Assembly (NCBI GenBank): GCA_910578545.1 | Contig: CAJTPT010000003.1 | Location: 62,001 to 126,000, forward strand | Reading direction: 5' to 3' | Length of the DNA stretch: 64,000 nucleotides | Origin: an uncultured Christensenella sp. | GTDB taxonomy: Bacteria; Bacillota; Clostridia; Christensenellales; Pumilibacteraceae | In this document: positions 62,723 to 64,000 of the stretch, piece after piece | Layout: each line of letters opens with the position of its first letter | Position numbering within the stretch: the first letter of the stretch is position 1 | The notes under the pieces: generated by a model | What the model saw: only the letters and a program-made list of their open reading frames with translations | The model's database searches: none | Told to the model about the DNA's origin: nothing | Made by a program: the position numbers and the translations under genes

Positions 62723-64000
62723 ATTTTGGTAGCACATCTTATAGATTATTACGATATGAAAAAGCAAAAGCAAAATTAAATGAATTTTATGTTTCCGATG
62801 AAAGTCGGAAGTCTAACAAGTTAGGACAAACATCTTCAACAGAATTACTCTATTCCACAGTGAGAGTGCTGTCTGAATTTGCAGAATTATATTGCAACGA
62901 TGGTGAATGTGGAGAATTATATAATGATTTAACATTTGTCGCGAACTTCTATGAGAATTTTGTGGTTGGGGAAACCGCGGAGGAAGATTATTTTTTACTA
63001 TTAGTGGGCGTGATTGCTAACATTCTTTCCGACAATTTTGGAAATGCTAAATCACTAATTGATAGAATCAATCGAGATAAAATTGATAACGATATTGCGT
63101 GTCTACTATTTGAATATACAGCAATTGGTTTAGGCAAAACATATGAAACTCTTTATATGCCGGAATATTTTCGCGATAAGTATTTTCATCATTTAATTGA
63201 TGAGATAAAATATGATTCTGAAAGTACATATTTAACTGAGCTGCAAAGATTTGCGAAAGACCTTCTTCTAAATTGGGATAGCGAGTCAGCTTTCTGTGGG
63301 TTAATGTTGTGTGCAGTTCATAAAAAATATATGGAAAATTCTGCCGCTCGCATAATACCGGCGGCATCCGATTCTTTGCTAAAAGATTGGAAAAGTTATT
63401 TTTCTCAGCCAAATGCGATACGAATTCTATGGCAAGCACAGAGATTACTTGTAGAACATGAAGTTCTTAGGGGGAAAAGTGCGACAATACAGCTTCCCAC
63501 CGGTGTTGGCAAAACAAAAAGTATTGAGTTGATTATTTCTGCGGCGTTTTTATTGCGAAATGTAAACCTTGCTATTGTAGTAGCACCGTTAAGAGCATTA
63601 TGTAATGAAATAGAAAAAGACTTACAGAAGTCTCTTAAAAATATAGTTGATATAACAGTGTTGTCGGATGTTTTTGACGATGAGCTAATCAATTTTGAAA
63701 GTAGGCAAGTTATTGTAGTGACACCTGAAAAATTGAGCTTTTTAATGCGTCATAATAGTGAAATAGTTAATAAATGTGGGCTTGTCATATTTGATGAAGC
63801 TCATATGTTTGATGACCAATCAAGAGGTCCAACATATGAATTTCTTATTATGCGGATAAAAGAAATTTTGTCGTCTAATGTGCAAAAGGTATTTATATCG
63901 GCTATAATGCCGAATGCGGAAGAATTGAATGATTGGTTGACTACTGATGGGAGCGTAGTAACAGATAAATATATTAAAAGGACTGAAAAAAGCGTGGCGT
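62719..64000 (+). CDS. hamB: HamB, DEAH-type helicase of Hachiman (3' truncated by window)
   Basis: The first 427 codons are in view; the gene runs off the right edge. It opens MNFGSTSYRLLRYEKAKAKL, with a helical N-terminal region of about 230 residues. Helicase motif Q/I follows: IRILWQAQRLLVE, then Walker A PTGVGKTKS (260-268), motif Ia VVAPLRALCNEI, motif Ib VTPEKLSFL and Walker B FDEAHMF (Asp359-His362), then ISAIMPN (motif III, SAI in place of SAT). This is the layout of a superfamily 2 helicase. It overlaps hamA by 4 bp, so the two are coupled. Its second RecA domain is not seen. Confidence 0.85.
   Translation, partial: MNFGSTSYRLLRYEKAKAKLNEFYVSDESRKSNKLGQTSSTELLYSTVRVLSEFAELYCNDGECGELYNDLTFVANFYENFVVGETAEEDYFLLLVGVIANILSDNFGNAKSLIDRINRDKIDNDIACLLFEYTAIGLGKTYETLYMPEYFRDKYFHHLIDEIKYDSESTYLTELQRFAKDLLLNWDSESAFCGLMLCAVHKKYMENSAARIIPAASDSLLKDWKSYFSQPNAIRILWQAQRLLVEHEVLRGKSATIQLPTGVGKTKSIELIISAAFLLRNVNLAIVVAPLRALCNEIEKDLQKSLKNIVDITVLSDVFDDELINFESRQVIVVTPEKLSFLMRHNSEIVNKCGLVIFDEAHMFDDQSRGPTYEFLIMRIKEILSSNVQKVFISAIMPNAEELNDWLTTDGSVVTDKYIKRTEKSVA

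Overview
The window looks like a chromosomal segment of an anaerobic, Gram-positive Bacillota (Clostridia-type) bacterium, probably an uncultured gut starch degrader. Reasons: lipobox signal peptides on ABC binding proteins and amylases, no outer-membrane genes, crisp TTGACA-17-TATAAT promoters, an iron-only hydrogenase-type (TM1266) regulator, BspA-like and InlB-repeat surface proteins, and Firmicutes-style core genes. Placement below class level would be guesswork.

Layout. 1-7 kb: end of a zinc-ribbon protein, a TM1266-like gene behind a strongly structured leader, an ABC uptake pair without its ATPase, a CtpE-like P-type ATPase, an orphan response regulator and upp. 7-9 kb: a 51-residue Cys-rich protein and a decayed InlB/RCC1 lipoprotein. 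9-12 kb: secA. 12-14 kb: a Ro60-like DUF2828 vWA protein on the minus strand, preceded on the same strand by a tRNA-mimicking RNA with Y-RNA-like architecture. 14-17 kb: prfB, tsaD and a membrane protein. 17-23 kb: two large surface proteins. 23-27 kb: a TetR regulator, a degenerate amidase-fold protein, and copA with a CopZ-like tail that has its own ribosome binding site. 27-31 kb: a 1306-residue membrane-anchored protein of unknown function. 31-43 kb: a starch locus (binding protein, two permeases, GH13 amylase lipoprotein, two tandem pullulanases). 43-51 kb: rpoB-rpoC. 51-58 kb: two small proteins, tilS, a TrmN6-like methyltransferase, rsmI, dnaA, a YwiB-like gene, and rpsF-ssb-rpsR behind an S6:S18-type leader. 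58-64 kb: an AT-rich accessory island with a 23-bp inverted-repeat element, Tn7-type transposon debris (TnsA-like gene plus a TnsB/serine-recombinase chimera) and a tight defence operon, rloA-rloB-hamA-hamB (RloAB/AbiL plus Hachiman), which runs off the right edge.

How parts work together. The starch locus would bind and import maltodextrins released by the surface amylase and pullulanases; the transporter ATPase must be encoded elsewhere. The defence island pairs two nuclease/ATPase anti-phage systems on one transcript.

The most novel-looking item is the tRNA-like RNA at about 13763-13960 next to the DUF2828 gene. It has an intact acceptor stem, D arm and T arm. Two hairpins replace a normal anticodon arm, and a 13-bp terminal stem closes the whole. 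This is the plan of bacterial Y RNAs, which partner Ro60 proteins. Other points of note: apparent leaderless genes, an ACG start, a DKTAT phosphorylation motif in CopA, and an unassigned structured leader upstream of rsmI.
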